Below, in pieces: positions 1 to 7,572 of a stretch of DNA of 19,219 nt (position 1 is its first letter; every line of letters begins with the position of its first letter). Under the pieces are notes generated by a model. The model was not told the origin of the DNA, did not search any database, and was given only the letters and a program-made list of their open reading frames with translations. The DNA is from Micrococcales bacterium (GTDB lineage: Bacteria > Actinomycetota > Actinomycetes > Actinomycetales > Dermatophilaceae), in contig PMJN01000529.1 of the NCBI GenBank assembly GCA_003157445.1, forward strand, positions 1 to 19,219, given 5' to 3'. A program made the translations under genes and the position numbers.

Positions 1-1458
1 CTCGCTGACGCTCCTCTGTCTCTGGCGGGGGTGGCCTATCTCCACAACGCCACCGATAGCGGCGTTGCCGATCTCTTTCGAATTCCCGGCGATCGCTTGG
101 GCAGCGTCTTTACCGGTCAGCGGCGCAGCGAGTTCCAGCATTTCCTGAGATCTCGTTTTTCTGAGGGTCGCAGCGGCGCGTCGTACGCGGATGCTTTGCT
201 TTCCAGTCAGATCGCACCGTCAAGACAGCTCCTGGCCGTAGCTGCTGATGAGGTGCAGCGGCGAGAGATGTTTGTCCTGCTCGATGAGCAGCGAGACGCC
301 TTCAACTATGTGCTGCACGCGGTCGAGCGGGCTCGTCGGGCGAACGACAAGACCACAGTGATCATCTCGGGAGGCCCCGGCTCAGGCAAGAGCGTCATTG
401 CACTTTCCTTGCTGGGTGAGCTCTCGCGGCAGGGTCGAACCGTTATGCACGCCACTGGATCTCGTTCATTCACCCAAACGCTGCGGAAGGTAGCGGGCTC
501 GCGGGCGCCCCAGGTGCGGAAGATGTTTCAGTACTTCAACTCATTCATGGGAGCTGAGGCGAACAGTCTGGATGCGTTGATCCTGGACGAGGCGCATCGC
601 ATCCGTGAAACCTCGGTGAATCGTTGGACCAAGGCCGAGTTCCGCAGCGGCCGACCCCAGATCGACGAGCTCATCGCCGCAGCCAGGGTTCCGGTGTTCT
701 TGCTCGATGAGTTTCAAGTGGTCCGTCCTGGCGAGCAGGGCACTGTCGATGACATCGAAAAGAACGCTGAGGCACGGGGTATTCAAGTTGTGAAGATCAG
801 TCTTGATGCCCAGTTCCGTTGCGGTGGTTCAGAGGAGTACCTCCTCTGGGTCAAGCGGCTTCTGGGTCTGATGCCGGGTGGAGCCATTGAGTGGATAGGT
901 GATCCGCATTTCGATGTCGAGGTTGTCGACTCGCCTGCCGAGATGGAGGCGTCACTGGCGACCAGGATCGCGGATGGGTACAGCGGTCGCATCGCGGCTG
1001 GCTATTGCTGGCCGTGGAGTGATCCGAGACCGGACGGCACACTTGTGCGTGATGTGCAGATCGGCGGATGGTCACGTCCGTGGAATCTCAAGGGTGAACG
1101 CTCCGTCGGCGGAGCCCCGGCCGCAGCATTGTGGGCCACGGACCCCGCCGGGTTCGACCAGGTCGGATGCGTCTACACCGCACAGGGATTCGAGTACGAC
1201 TATGCCGGCGTCATCATCGGTCCCGACCTAGTGTGGCGCGAGAACGGTTGGATCATGATCCGTGCGGCCAACAAGGACCCCGACTTCAGGAACCGTAAGA
1301 CAGTCGACGATGTCCAGGCCGATCGACTGATCCGGAATGTCTACAAAGTGTTGCTCACACGAGGTATGCGAGGTGTAGCGATTCACTCGGTTGACCGACA
1401 GACGAATGATCGTCTGCGGGAACTGACAAGCAACCCCTCCACCGACCCGCTCACGTAG
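1..1458 (+). CDS. DUF2075 (Schlafen group 3-like) ATPase/helicase, 5' end outside the window
   Basis: The reading frame is open from base 1, so the gene starts upstream; the GTG at 31 is only the first start-like codon inside. Numbering from that codon, a Walker A loop GGPGSGKS lies at residues 114-121, a Walker B LILDEAH at 183-189, and further motifs FLLDEFQVV (about 223-231) and QFRCGGS (261-267). Near the C-terminus are CVYTAQGFEYDYAGVIIGPD and YKVLLTRGMRG. This set is characteristic of DUF2075 proteins, P-loop NTPases related to superfamily 1 helicases and to the helicase part of group 3 Schlafens. Members are commonly 600-700 residues, so roughly a quarter to a third is missing, possibly including an N-terminal nuclease-like region. 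The family is frequent in mobile and defence regions, but its biochemical role is poorly defined. The gene converges on the DUF3427 helicase with 73 bp between stop codons. Confidence 0.88.
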   Translation, partial: LADAPLSLAGVAYLHNATDSGVADLFRIPGDRLGSVFTGQRRSEFQHFLRSRFSEGRSGASYADALLSSQIAPSRQLLAVAADEVQRREMFVLLDEQRDAFNYVLHAVERARRANDKTTVIISGGPGSGKSVIALSLLGELSRQGRTVMHATGSRSFTQTLRKVAGSRAPQVRKMFQYFNSFMGAEANSLDALILDEAHRIRETSVNRWTKAEFRSGRPQIDELIAAARVPVFLLDEFQVVRPGEQGTVDDIEKNAEARGIQVVKISLDAQFRCGGSEEYLLWVKRLLGLMPGGAIEWIGDPHFDVEVVDSPAEMEASLATRIADGYSGRIAAGYCWPWSDPRPDGTLVRDVQIGGWSRPWNLKGERSVGGAPAAALWATDPAGFDQVGCVYTAQGFEYDYAGVIIGPDLVWRENGWIMIRAANKDPDFRNRKTVDDVQADRLIRNVYKVLLTRGMRGVAIHSVDRQTNDRLRELTSNPSTDPLT

Positions 1459-1531
1459 CAGGGCGGGGAGGACACCGAGGGTCCCAGACGTCAGGCACTT
1501 AGGCACCGATGTAGGCAGATTTCGCGACGCC

Positions 1532-4500
1532 CTAAGCAACGACGGTGGAGGCCGTGAAGGTCTCGGTGGGCATTGGTCGGTCGAGGTGCCAGGTGATGGC
1601 GATTGGGCGGTCGCCGGTGTGGCTGACGTATTGCCCAGCCCCCAGGAAGAGGTATGGCGCGGTGCCTAGCTCGTAAACCTTGTGTTCACGGGCGAACAGC
1701 AAGATGTTGCTGCCTTCGCGTGCGTGGTGGATGTACCGCTGACCGGTCGGTGATGTGACCGATGTTCGGCCTTGAGTTTCCCAGTGGAACAGCGAGGGAC
1801 TGATCGCGTAGTCCTGGTACATGGTCGTGGGGGAGTAGTCGGTCTCGGATTTGGTGAGGGTGATCAGGAAGGCGTCAGACTTCCATCCCTCGGCCCACAG
1901 CACTCCGGTTTGAAGGCCGCTAGGCAAACGTTTGAGGTGGGCATAATCCAGCGCGGCGACGATCTCCTCGCGCATATAGCGTGCGTGGGTGCGCAATGGC
2001 GAAGAGGCCAGAGGTGGTGACATTGGGGCTGTGATGTGCTGCGCATGGTCGAATGCGTACTCGACAACGATGCTGAGTTCATCGCGTGCGGCTTGTTCTC
2101 GGCGCAGAGCAGCGAAACCACCGTCGTAGGACTCGAAACCCCCGCCGTTGGGCCACAGGCAGAAGAACAGCATGCGGGCATACCGCTGTTCGACCGCGGT
2201 GAGTTCCTGGTACGTCGGAGCGCCATCGGCGAGCAACAGCCGGTAGATGTGGGTGCGTTCGGTGTCATCGATATGTGCCAGTGCGCGGACCCGCTTGAGC
2301 AGTGCTGCTTCGTGAGGCCCGCCTGTTCGGGTCTCGAATCCCGCCTCTCGACGCAGCCGGGTCCAGCTTTTGTCGCTCTTGAGAATGTCGCCGAGTTCCA
2401 GTCCGGACTCGTGCATAAAGTCCGTCAATGACAGATCACCGTAAGAGCGGAGCTCGGCCACGATCTGCTTCCAGCTCGTGCTGAGCTGTCTTTTGATGTT
2501 GGCCAGGACGATCTCTTGGGCTTGCCTGTCGAGCATGATCTGCGATCCGGCAGGCAGGAACGGAAATCCGTGTTCGACCTGGCGCTGGAGGCCTGTCTTT
2601 GTTGCCCCGGTGATGGCTCGGTAGCGGCTGTCGAAGCGGAACTCTTTGCGTTGATGGCCGACGAAGTCGATCGCCGTCAGGACCGGCTTGTCATGGGCTC
2701 GGCGCAAGCCGCGGCCAAGCTGCTGTAGGAAGACGGTCGCGCTTTCCGTTGGTCGCAGGAAGAGAACCGTGTCCACTGAGGGGATGTCAACGCCTTCGTT
2801 GAAGACGTCGACGGTAAAGATTGCGTTGACGTCGCCAGCCGCTAGTCGCCGCAATGCATCTGCGCGGTCGGAGGATCCCGGCCCACTGGTGACCGTCAGC
2901 GACGCGATACCGGCCTGGTTGAAGACCCGGGCCATGTATTCGGCATGCGCAATCGAGACACAGAAGCCGAGTGCGCGCATCGAATGAACGTCCGTCACCT
3001 TGTCGTGGACCTGTTTCAGGACGATGCGGGCCCGGGCATCGTTGCCCGTGTAGACGCCCGACAGAGCGCTCTGGTCGTACATCCCTCTGCGCCACACCAT
3101 GTTGCTGAGGTCGACCCCGTCAGCCACGCCGAAGTAGTGGAACGGGCAGAGCAAGTCCGCGCTCAACGCGTCCCAGAGCCGCAGCTCGGCGGCGACTCGT
3201 CCGCCGAAGAACGAGCGGACATCGTTGCCGTCTGCTCGTTCCGGCGTGGCAGTCAGGCCGAGAAGTTCGTGTGGCCTTAGGTGGTCGATGATCTTGCGGT
3301 AGGTCGGAGCCTCCGCATGATGAAATTCGTCGATCACCACCACGTCGAAGGCATCTGCTGCGATGTTGGTGATGCCATACGCGTTCAGCGCCGGGACGGA
3401 GGCGAAGACATGTCGCCACCGCTCGGGGCGGGCGCCGCCGACGTACAGTTCGCCAAAGTTCGGGTCGGAAAGGACTTCGCGGTACGTGCGGATGGACTGT
3501 TTCAAGATCTCCTCACGATGGGCGACGAACAGCAGCGAGGGTCGCTCACCCGGAGATTTCGCGCAGAGGCTTCGGTAGTCCAACGCGGCAATCACGGTCT
3601 TTCCTGTGCCAGTCGCGGCAACAACGAGGTTCGCGTGCCTGTCGTGGGTGACGCGCTCGACGTCGATCAGCTCCAGCATTTCGGACTGGAAGGGATACGG
3701 CCGTACCTCCAGTCCCGAAAGGGAAAAGGTGACTCGATCGCTTTGCCTCTGGCCGGATGCCTCCGCGAGGGCATCGTCGAGTCGATCACGATCTCGATCT
3801 GGGTCGTAACTCTCGAACGTTGAGTTGTTCCAGTAGGTTTCAAAGGTTGCCGAGAACTTCTGCATCAGCTGGGGCGTTGCGATTTCGGAGAGCCGCACGT
3901 TCCATTCAACGCCGTCCAACATGGCGGCATGGGAGAGGTTCGAGGAACCCACGTAGGCGGTGTTGAACCCCGTGTTGCGTGCAAAGCGCCAGGCCTTTGC
4001 GTGCAGACGGGTACGCACGGAGTCGTACTGGATCTTGACCTCGGCCCCAAAATCTCGGACGAGGCGATCCAGAGCACGCCGCTCGGTGGCACCCATGTAG
4101 GTTGTCGTGATGACTCGCAGCAGGGCGCCGCGTCGCCTAAGGTCGATCAGCTGCGGCTCGATAACTCGCAACCCGTACCACTTGATGAACGCGCAAAGCA
4201 GATCGACCTGATCGGCACTGTCTAGTTCCGACTGCACCTCGTGGCCTAGGGAAGGCTCTCCGTGAGCGTTCGTCAGCAATGCTGCGTCACTCAGGGGCGT
4301 CGCTGGACGGTTCGTGTTCCTGGCAAATACGCCAGGCGCGGTCGGGGCCACGAGCGCGAGCAGCTGACCCGGAGATGACGCGAGCTGGTCGTCATGGGCG
4401 CCCAACTGGTCCAGCAGCGCATTAACCATGTCGCGTCGACGGTCGGGGTTCGACTCCGCAGCCAGGGCTCGGACGGCGGCGTCACGGAGGTGTCTGGCGA

Positions 4501-4624
4501 AGACACTGGGCTGCTCGGCCGGATCGACGAGTTCGGTTGCCGGGGTCAGCCCCGACCGGGTCGCCTCGTCGATCTGGATTTGGAGTCTTTTGGTCAACAG
4601 GCTTTCGTAAAGTCCCTCGAGCAC
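1532..4624 (-). CDS. PLD-like / superfamily 2 helicase / DUF3427 protein
   Basis: A 1030-residue three-part protein. An N-terminal phospholipase-D-like domain (about 125-270) shows LHAK (207-210) and GSSNLS (226-231), but the aspartate of a full HKD motif is not evident. The SF2 helicase core follows: ATGTGKT (337-343), IDEFHH (431-436), LTATPER (457-463), FNEGVDIPSVD (608-618) and QQLGRGLRR (634-642). The C-terminal DUF3427 domain (about 700-1030) has the FHWETQGRT, SPTGQRYI and PYLFLGAGQY segments of that family. The start is GTG at 4624, preceded by GAAGGG at about 6 nt; an in-frame TGA lies upstream. It probably unwinds or translocates on nucleic acid and may cut it, acting in the cytoplasm. 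Such proteins are common in restriction and defence neighbourhoods, which fits the toxin-antitoxin neighbours, but nothing here proves an anti-phage role. Confidence 0.92.
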   Translation of the reverse strand: MLEGLYESLLTKRLQIQIDEATRSGLTPATELVDPAEQPSVFARHLRDAAVRALAAESNPDRRRDMVNALLDQLGAHDDQLASSPGQLLALVAPTAPGVFARNTNRPATPLSDAALLTNAHGEPSLGHEVQSELDSADQVDLLCAFIKWYGLRVIEPQLIDLRRRGALLRVITTTYMGATERRALDRLVRDFGAEVKIQYDSVRTRLHAKAWRFARNTGFNTAYVGSSNLSHAAMLDGVEWNVRLSEIATPQLMQKFSATFETYWNNSTFESYDPDRDRDRLDDALAEASGQRQSDRVTFSLSGLEVRPYPFQSEMLELIDVERVTHDRHANLVVAATGTGKTVIAALDYRSLCAKSPGERPSLLFVAHREEILKQSIRTYREVLSDPNFGELYVGGARPERWRHVFASVPALNAYGITNIAADAFDVVVIDEFHHAEAPTYRKIIDHLRPHELLGLTATPERADGNDVRSFFGGRVAAELRLWDALSADLLCPFHYFGVADGVDLSNMVWRRGMYDQSALSGVYTGNDARARIVLKQVHDKVTDVHSMRALGFCVSIAHAEYMARVFNQAGIASLTVTSGPGSSDRADALRRLAAGDVNAIFTVDVFNEGVDIPSVDTVLFLRPTESATVFLQQLGRGLRRAHDKPVLTAIDFVGHQRKEFRFDSRYRAITGATKTGLQRQVEHGFPFLPAGSQIMLDRQAQEIVLANIKRQLSTSWKQIVAELRSYGDLSLTDFMHESGLELGDILKSDKSWTRLRREAGFETRTGGPHEAALLKRVRALAHIDDTERTHIYRLLLADGAPTYQELTAVEQRYARMLFFCLWPNGGGFESYDGGFAALRREQAARDELSIVVEYAFDHAQHITAPMSPPLASSPLRTHARYMREEIVAALDYAHLKRLPSGLQTGVLWAEGWKSDAFLITLTKSETDYSPTTMYQDYAISPSLFHWETQGRTSVTSPTGQRYIHHAREGSNILLFAREHKVYELGTAPYLFLGAGQYVSHTGDRPIAITWHLDRPMPTETFTASTVVA

Positions 4625-5173
4625 CGTGAGCCCTTCGCGTCGTGGATTCGCCGCTAGCTTGCCACTCCAGGTGTTTCAGGTCGTCAGATACTGGGCATCC
4701 GATACGACGGGGACCGCCATGGAAGGCGTTGAGCGGAATCGGATGGCACCATGGCCAGGTGAGCTCAGAATCGTCCTTCGATGCGCAGGTTCGTGAAGTA
4801 CTCCAGCCCGCGGCTCTTCACACCCGTCAGGAGGTTCTGAACGACGACCGGTGATCAGAGACTGCCTTGGTGGCCGTCGAGTCCACGACCTGAACTGCGC
4901 TCGAGTCGTCACGGAGTCCGATGGGCTACCTCTGCGGCGCTGACGGCGAGCCGCGATCGAGGGCGACGCCATCCACCTGGACGGTCTTGTTGTCGGTCGC
5001 GCGTAGATTCTCGACCTCGTGGGCCTAAGAGCATCGTTGAAGGTTGTGTCGCCGCAATAGGCCAGACTCGGGCTCGTCGGACAGGAAGATCACCGGGTTG
5101 TGCTCATCAGAAAGGCGTTTAGATGCTGGGCGCAACCGAGAGTTTGGCGCAACGCTGCCCGCACTTGGCACCG
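4625..5173. other. 549-bp gap without an intact gene
   Basis: No frame combines a credible start, ribosome-binding site and recognisable protein. Several short frames on both strands run 60-100 codons but look like chance products of high GC. One short minus-strand stretch (4765-4854) reads like a coherent protein tail ending in YFTNLRIEGRF and a stop, which may be a scrap of a deleted gene; I do not recognise the family. No tRNA, CRISPR repeat or insertion-sequence end was seen. Confidence 0.5.
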
Positions 5174-5566
5174 TCAGTGGCTGGACATATCGATGCGGAT
5201 GATCTTGACAACCGGATGAGGGTCACCGTTCGCCCCGCCGCTATATTCCGGGTGGAACTGGTAGTCGATTCGACCGGCGCCTGTGATCTCGTAGTGATGT
5301 ACGTCAGACCAACCGCCTTTCCCCCGGGCTTGTCCGCCCTTGAGCCGGGTAACGCTGCCCAAGAGCGGCGGCTTGTCAGGGCGGTAGGCGAGGTGGTTCC
5401 AGAGCTGTTGCACGTTCTGGTCACCGGCCTGACCAGTCGCGTTCTCCCAAGCCTTCCACAGGCTTTTCGACATCAGGATTCGGAAACGCGGTTTGGTGGA
5501 TGGTTTCCCGCCCGGGCTGGCGATCGTGATGTATGGGTCATACGCCCCCACAGGGGGGCGGCTCAC
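5174..5566 (-). CDS. Probable RelE/ParE-superfamily toxin
   Basis: A 130-residue protein whose ATG overlaps the end of the upstream gene by 4 bp (ATGA), so the two are translationally coupled. From residue 27 the order of elements is that of RelE-like toxins: a strand RFRILMS, a helix SLWKAWENA, a second helix with QQLWNHLAYRP (53-63), then SVTRLKGG (71-78), a strand with HHYEITGAGRIDYQF (90-104) and a final strand VVKIIRIDMSSH. In the family the RLKG and GAGRIDY-type segments mark the central sheet, where ribosome-dependent mRNA cleavage residues usually lie. I infer an mRNA interferase or related ribosome-targeting toxin. A glycine- and proline-rich N-terminal extension of about 26 residues is unusual. 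The call rests on pattern recognition and the paired gene; another small toxin fold is possible. Confidence 0.6.
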   Translation of the reverse strand: MSRPPVGAYDPYITIASPGGKPSTKPRFRILMSKSLWKAWENATGQAGDQNVQQLWNHLAYRPDKPPLLGSVTRLKGGQARGKGGWSDVHHYEITGAGRIDYQFHPEYSGGANGDPHPVVKIIRIDMSSH

Positions 5567-6063
5567 TCTGCTGACTCGTCGAGCATTCCCTCGGGGGATG
5601 GAACATCAACGTCGACGCGGTCTATGTCGGCGTTGACTCGGGCCATTGCTGCAGTGTCGCGAAGTAGGTCGCTCGTGAGGCGCCATGCATGAATGTTCTG
5701 TTCGAGTCGATCGACTGATCGCTCTGCGAGAGCGTTGGCGAGGCCATCGGCGTACTCCGAGCGGAACTCCGCTAGGTCCTCCTCGTCAAAGGCGGTTGCC
5801 CACGCCAGCTCTCCAAAATCCGTGGGTCGCCGGTCTGAGCGCGCCCGGCTCATAGCGTTCTCCAACGAGAGGAAAGCCAAGGTGTAAGAGCGGAGCTCAA
5901 CCAGAGCGTTTAGGTCTCGCTCAGGCAGCGCAACGAGTGTCTCCCCGTCGCTGTTGCGTAGGCGAGCGACGCCGACCCGCGCTTCCTCCAGGAAGTCACG
6001 CCGTTTGGACGTGGTCAGATCGGTTGGTTGGTATGTGTGACCAGTACGGGTCGTAACTGCCAT
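5563..6063 (-). CDS. Probable Phd/YefM-like antitoxin, long form
   Basis: The frame is open further upstream (ATG at 6111), but I prefer ATG at 6063 because GGGAGAG sits just before it; this gives 166 residues. Residues 1-60 have the layout of a Phd-type antitoxin: a basic start, a helix SKRRDFLEEA (19-28), a strand VARLRNSDGETLVALPERD (32-50), where family members carry the 'prevent-host-death' strand, then a helix NALVELRSY. About 100 further, strongly acidic and helical residues follow (for example FDEEDLAEFRSEYADGLANA), longer than the usual 80-90-residue antitoxin; these would wrap and neutralise the toxin encoded just downstream. Upstream, two TATGAT hexamers lie 12 bp apart and could be the -10 box or an autoregulatory repeat. 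Family assignment is tentative; its place as partner of the RelE-like gene is firmer. Confidence 0.55.
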   Translation of the reverse strand: MAVTTRTGHTYQPTDLTTSKRRDFLEEARVGVARLRNSDGETLVALPERDLNALVELRSYTLAFLSLENAMSRARSDRRPTDFGELAWATAFDEEDLAEFRSEYADGLANALAERSVDRLEQNIHAWRLTSDLLRDTAAMARVNADIDRVDVDVPSPEGMLDESAE

Positions 6064-6094
6064 GGCTCTCTCCCTGCTCCTGGACACTGCCAGA

Positions 6095-6112
6095 ATCATA
6101 CCCACGATCATA
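6095..6112 (-). promoter_or_regulatory. Paired TATGAT hexamers upstream of the antitoxin gene
   Basis: On the minus strand TATGAT occurs twice, at 6112-6107 and 6100-6095, 12 bp from start to start and 32-49 bp ahead of the chosen ATG. Each matches the -10 consensus at 5 of 6 positions. No convincing -35 box lies at 16-18 bp from either; a TTGACT is too far (24 bp). The 12-bp period would also suit a repressor bound on one face of the helix. Confidence 0.3.
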
Positions 6113-6154
6113 GCAGCGCTTCTCAGAGATCGGTGCAGTCAATCGGACTGGTGA

Positions 6155-6808
6155 TCAGACACGAAGACTCTCTGAGCTCAGCCAAGAAGTCTTCATCCAC
6201 TCCTCAGGTGAGCAGCCTTCGTCCTGGCAGTGCGTGAGAATGAGTTCTGCGCATGACTCTAGGAGCGGCTTGATGACGCACCGCTCAGAGGCGGGTAGTG
6301 CATCGCACGCGGCTTCGAACCAAAGGTTGAGGATGGCGGTGCCAACGCGTCGGTACGCGGGGGCGGCGACGTCGAGGGTCTGGTCGTACAGGGAGGCGCG
6401 AGCTGTCGGGAGGAAGGCGGTAGCGAGCAGTGTCTGGGCCACAAGGTGGTACTCGTCCGAGGTGGTACTTGTCGCCGACAATTGGGATCGGATGAACTCG
6501 TGCGCGTCAACGCCCCGCTCGTTAGCTAAGTCATCGAGCGCTCTGCACATCGAGCGGATGAGGTAGTCGATCATTCCTCGCTCGTTTGCATCAGATCGGC
6601 TGCTATTGCTGGTGTGCGCCTCAATGAAGCCCATCAGCGTAGCCATGATTGCATCGGGACCGACCTCATCGAGCGCTTCATCAAGCAGATGCGGCAGATG
6701 GTCAAAATCATGAAGATTCGCCGTGATCAACATCTGCGCGACCCGCCGATACTCCAGGTTGCGCTGCGTCTCATCGGGGTCGGGCACCGCCCAATGAATT
6801 TCAGTCAC
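6155..6808 (-). CDS. Uncharacterised helical protein with internal duplication
   Basis: I do not recognise this 217-residue protein. It has no signal peptide or membrane segment and appears almost wholly alpha-helical. It contains two copies of a roughly 95-residue unit, residues 19-110 and 119-210. EYRRVAQMLITAN pairs with EYHLVAQTLLATA; LDEVGP (46-51) with LDVAAP (145-150); ERGMIDYLIRS (76-86) with ERCVIKPLLES (175-185); and HEFIRS (103-108) with EEWMKTS (202-208). The offset is a constant 99 residues after one small gap. The second copy has extra cysteines (168, 177, 186, 194, 199). The start is GTG at 6808; no clear Shine-Dalgarno precedes it, so translation may be leaderless or begin slightly downstream. 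It lies 91 bp upstream of the antitoxin on the same strand and may belong to that unit. No function is assigned. Confidence 0.75.
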   Translation of the reverse strand: MTEIHWAVPDPDETQRNLEYRRVAQMLITANLHDFDHLPHLLDEALDEVGPDAIMATLMGFIEAHTSNSSRSDANERGMIDYLIRSMCRALDDLANERGVDAHEFIRSQLSATSTTSDEYHLVAQTLLATAFLPTARASLYDQTLDVAAPAYRRVGTAILNLWFEAACDALPASERCVIKPLLESCAELILTHCQDEGCSPEEWMKTSWLSSESLRV

Positions 6809-6820
6809 ATAACAAACGTA

Positions 6821-6839
6821 GTGCCGGCCGGACCGGCAC
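6821..6839. promoter_or_regulatory. Perfect 7-bp inverted repeat in the divergent intergenic region
   Basis: GTGCCGG (6821-6827) and CCGGCAC (6833-6839) flank a 5-nt CCGGA spacer, 12 bp in front of the 217-residue gene start and about 105 bp in front of the AbiEi-like start. Its position suits an operator for the leftward unit. It could equally form a hairpin in a transcript, but no T-run follows. Confidence 0.35.
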
Positions 6840-6906
6840 GCATCAGAGTTATCGAGCCAAGATCTTTGACCTGGATGCCAGCGGCATAAGGGAACTATCG
6901 ATGGAG

Positions 6907-6947
6907 ACTATGCAATATGTAGTCTCAGCACCTACAGTTTGCATAGT
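6907..6947. promoter_or_regulatory. Long palindromic operator of the AbiE-type operon
   Basis: A 41-bp imperfect palindrome. Outer arms ACTATGCAA (6907-6915) and TTGCATAGT (6939-6947) are exact complements. After a 2-bp mismatch on each side come inner arms TGTAG (6918-6922) and CTACA (6932-6936), also exact, around a 9-nt centre. The right arm runs into the GTG at 6946 that I take as the antitoxin start, and a TACAGT at 6933-6938 matches the TAnnnT form of an actinobacterial -10 box for a leaderless message. AbiEi antitoxins are known to repress their own promoter by binding inverted repeats, so this is the likely operator. Confidence 0.65.
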
Positions 6948-7572
6948 GAATGCGAAACCGAACGTCGCGCGGCTCATCGCGACTGCGCCGTTGCGGACAA
7001 TCCGAACGAGCGATCTCGCCGAGGTCTACGCCCACCCTCGGGCCGAGGCCCGCGCGCTCGAACGCCGCGGGCTCCTTCACCGGCTAGCGCACGGCTTCTA
7101 CTGCGCGGTGCCGGCGGAGCACGATCCCGCGTTATGGCAGCCGACGATCGAGGCGGCCGCCGCTGGCATCGCCACCGCCATCTACGGGGACCGCGTGCCG
7201 GTGTTGACCGGGCTGACCGCGGCACGGGTGCAGCGGGCACTGCCACGGGCCATCGACGTGGCCTTCGTGGCCGTGCCGACCCAGCGTCGACCGCTCCAGC
7301 TCGTCGACCGGGCTGGGCAGGTCCGGTTCGTCACTCGTATGGTCACAGGCCTGGACGCCGTTCTCGTCACAACCGACCTGGGTCAGGCGCTCGCGACGAC
7401 CCCCGAGCAGACCGTCCTGGATCTTGGTCGCGGCGACCCCCACGGCCAGGACGTCGACGCCGGCGAGGTCATCGACGCGCTGTGGGCAGAATGCGACCAG
7501 GCGGTCCTGGCCGACATCGCGGGGCGCCAGCGGATGCAGGCCACCTTGAAGCGGCTGAGGGCCGGTCGATGA
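6946..7572 (+). CDS. AbiEi-family type IV antitoxin / autorepressor
   Basis: A 208-residue protein from GTG 6946. The frame also allows ATG at 6901, but that would put the operator palindrome inside the coding region, and family members typically start near the AKPNVARL segment. The N-terminal winged helix-turn-helix (about 8-55) reads RTIRTSDLAEVYAHP, then ALERRGLLHRLAHGFYCAVP, the usual AbiEi pattern of a short wing ending in G-[FY]-Y. The remainder (about 65-208) is the C-terminal domain that opposes the toxin and supports cooperative DNA binding. The gene ends in an ATGA overlap with the toxin gene, the normal AbiE arrangement. In known systems the antitoxin represses the operon and counters the toxin without a stable complex. 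The closest described relatives are the MenA proteins of mycobacteria. Confidence 0.85.
   Translation: MNAKPNVARLIATAPLRTIRTSDLAEVYAHPRAEARALERRGLLHRLAHGFYCAVPAEHDPALWQPTIEAAAAGIATAIYGDRVPVLTGLTAARVQRALPRAIDVAFVAVPTQRRPLQLVDRAGQVRFVTRMVTGLDAVLVTTDLGQALATTPEQTVLDLGRGDPHGQDVDAGEVIDALWAECDQAVLADIAGRQRMQATLKRLRAGR

Noticed and set aside
1459..1531. Terminator between the two convergent helicase genes
   Set aside because: The only complement in the 73-bp gap is a 4-bp GGAC/GTCC, too weak to call.
3281..3823. A 180-codon plus-strand frame
   Set aside because: It lies wholly antisense to the conserved helicase core and has no recognisable protein features.
6939..7568. N-terminal extension of the toxin frame to 462 residues
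   Set aside because: The extra 210 codons are an arginine/proline/alanine-rich shadow of the antitoxin gene; the family-like protein begins at ATG 7569.
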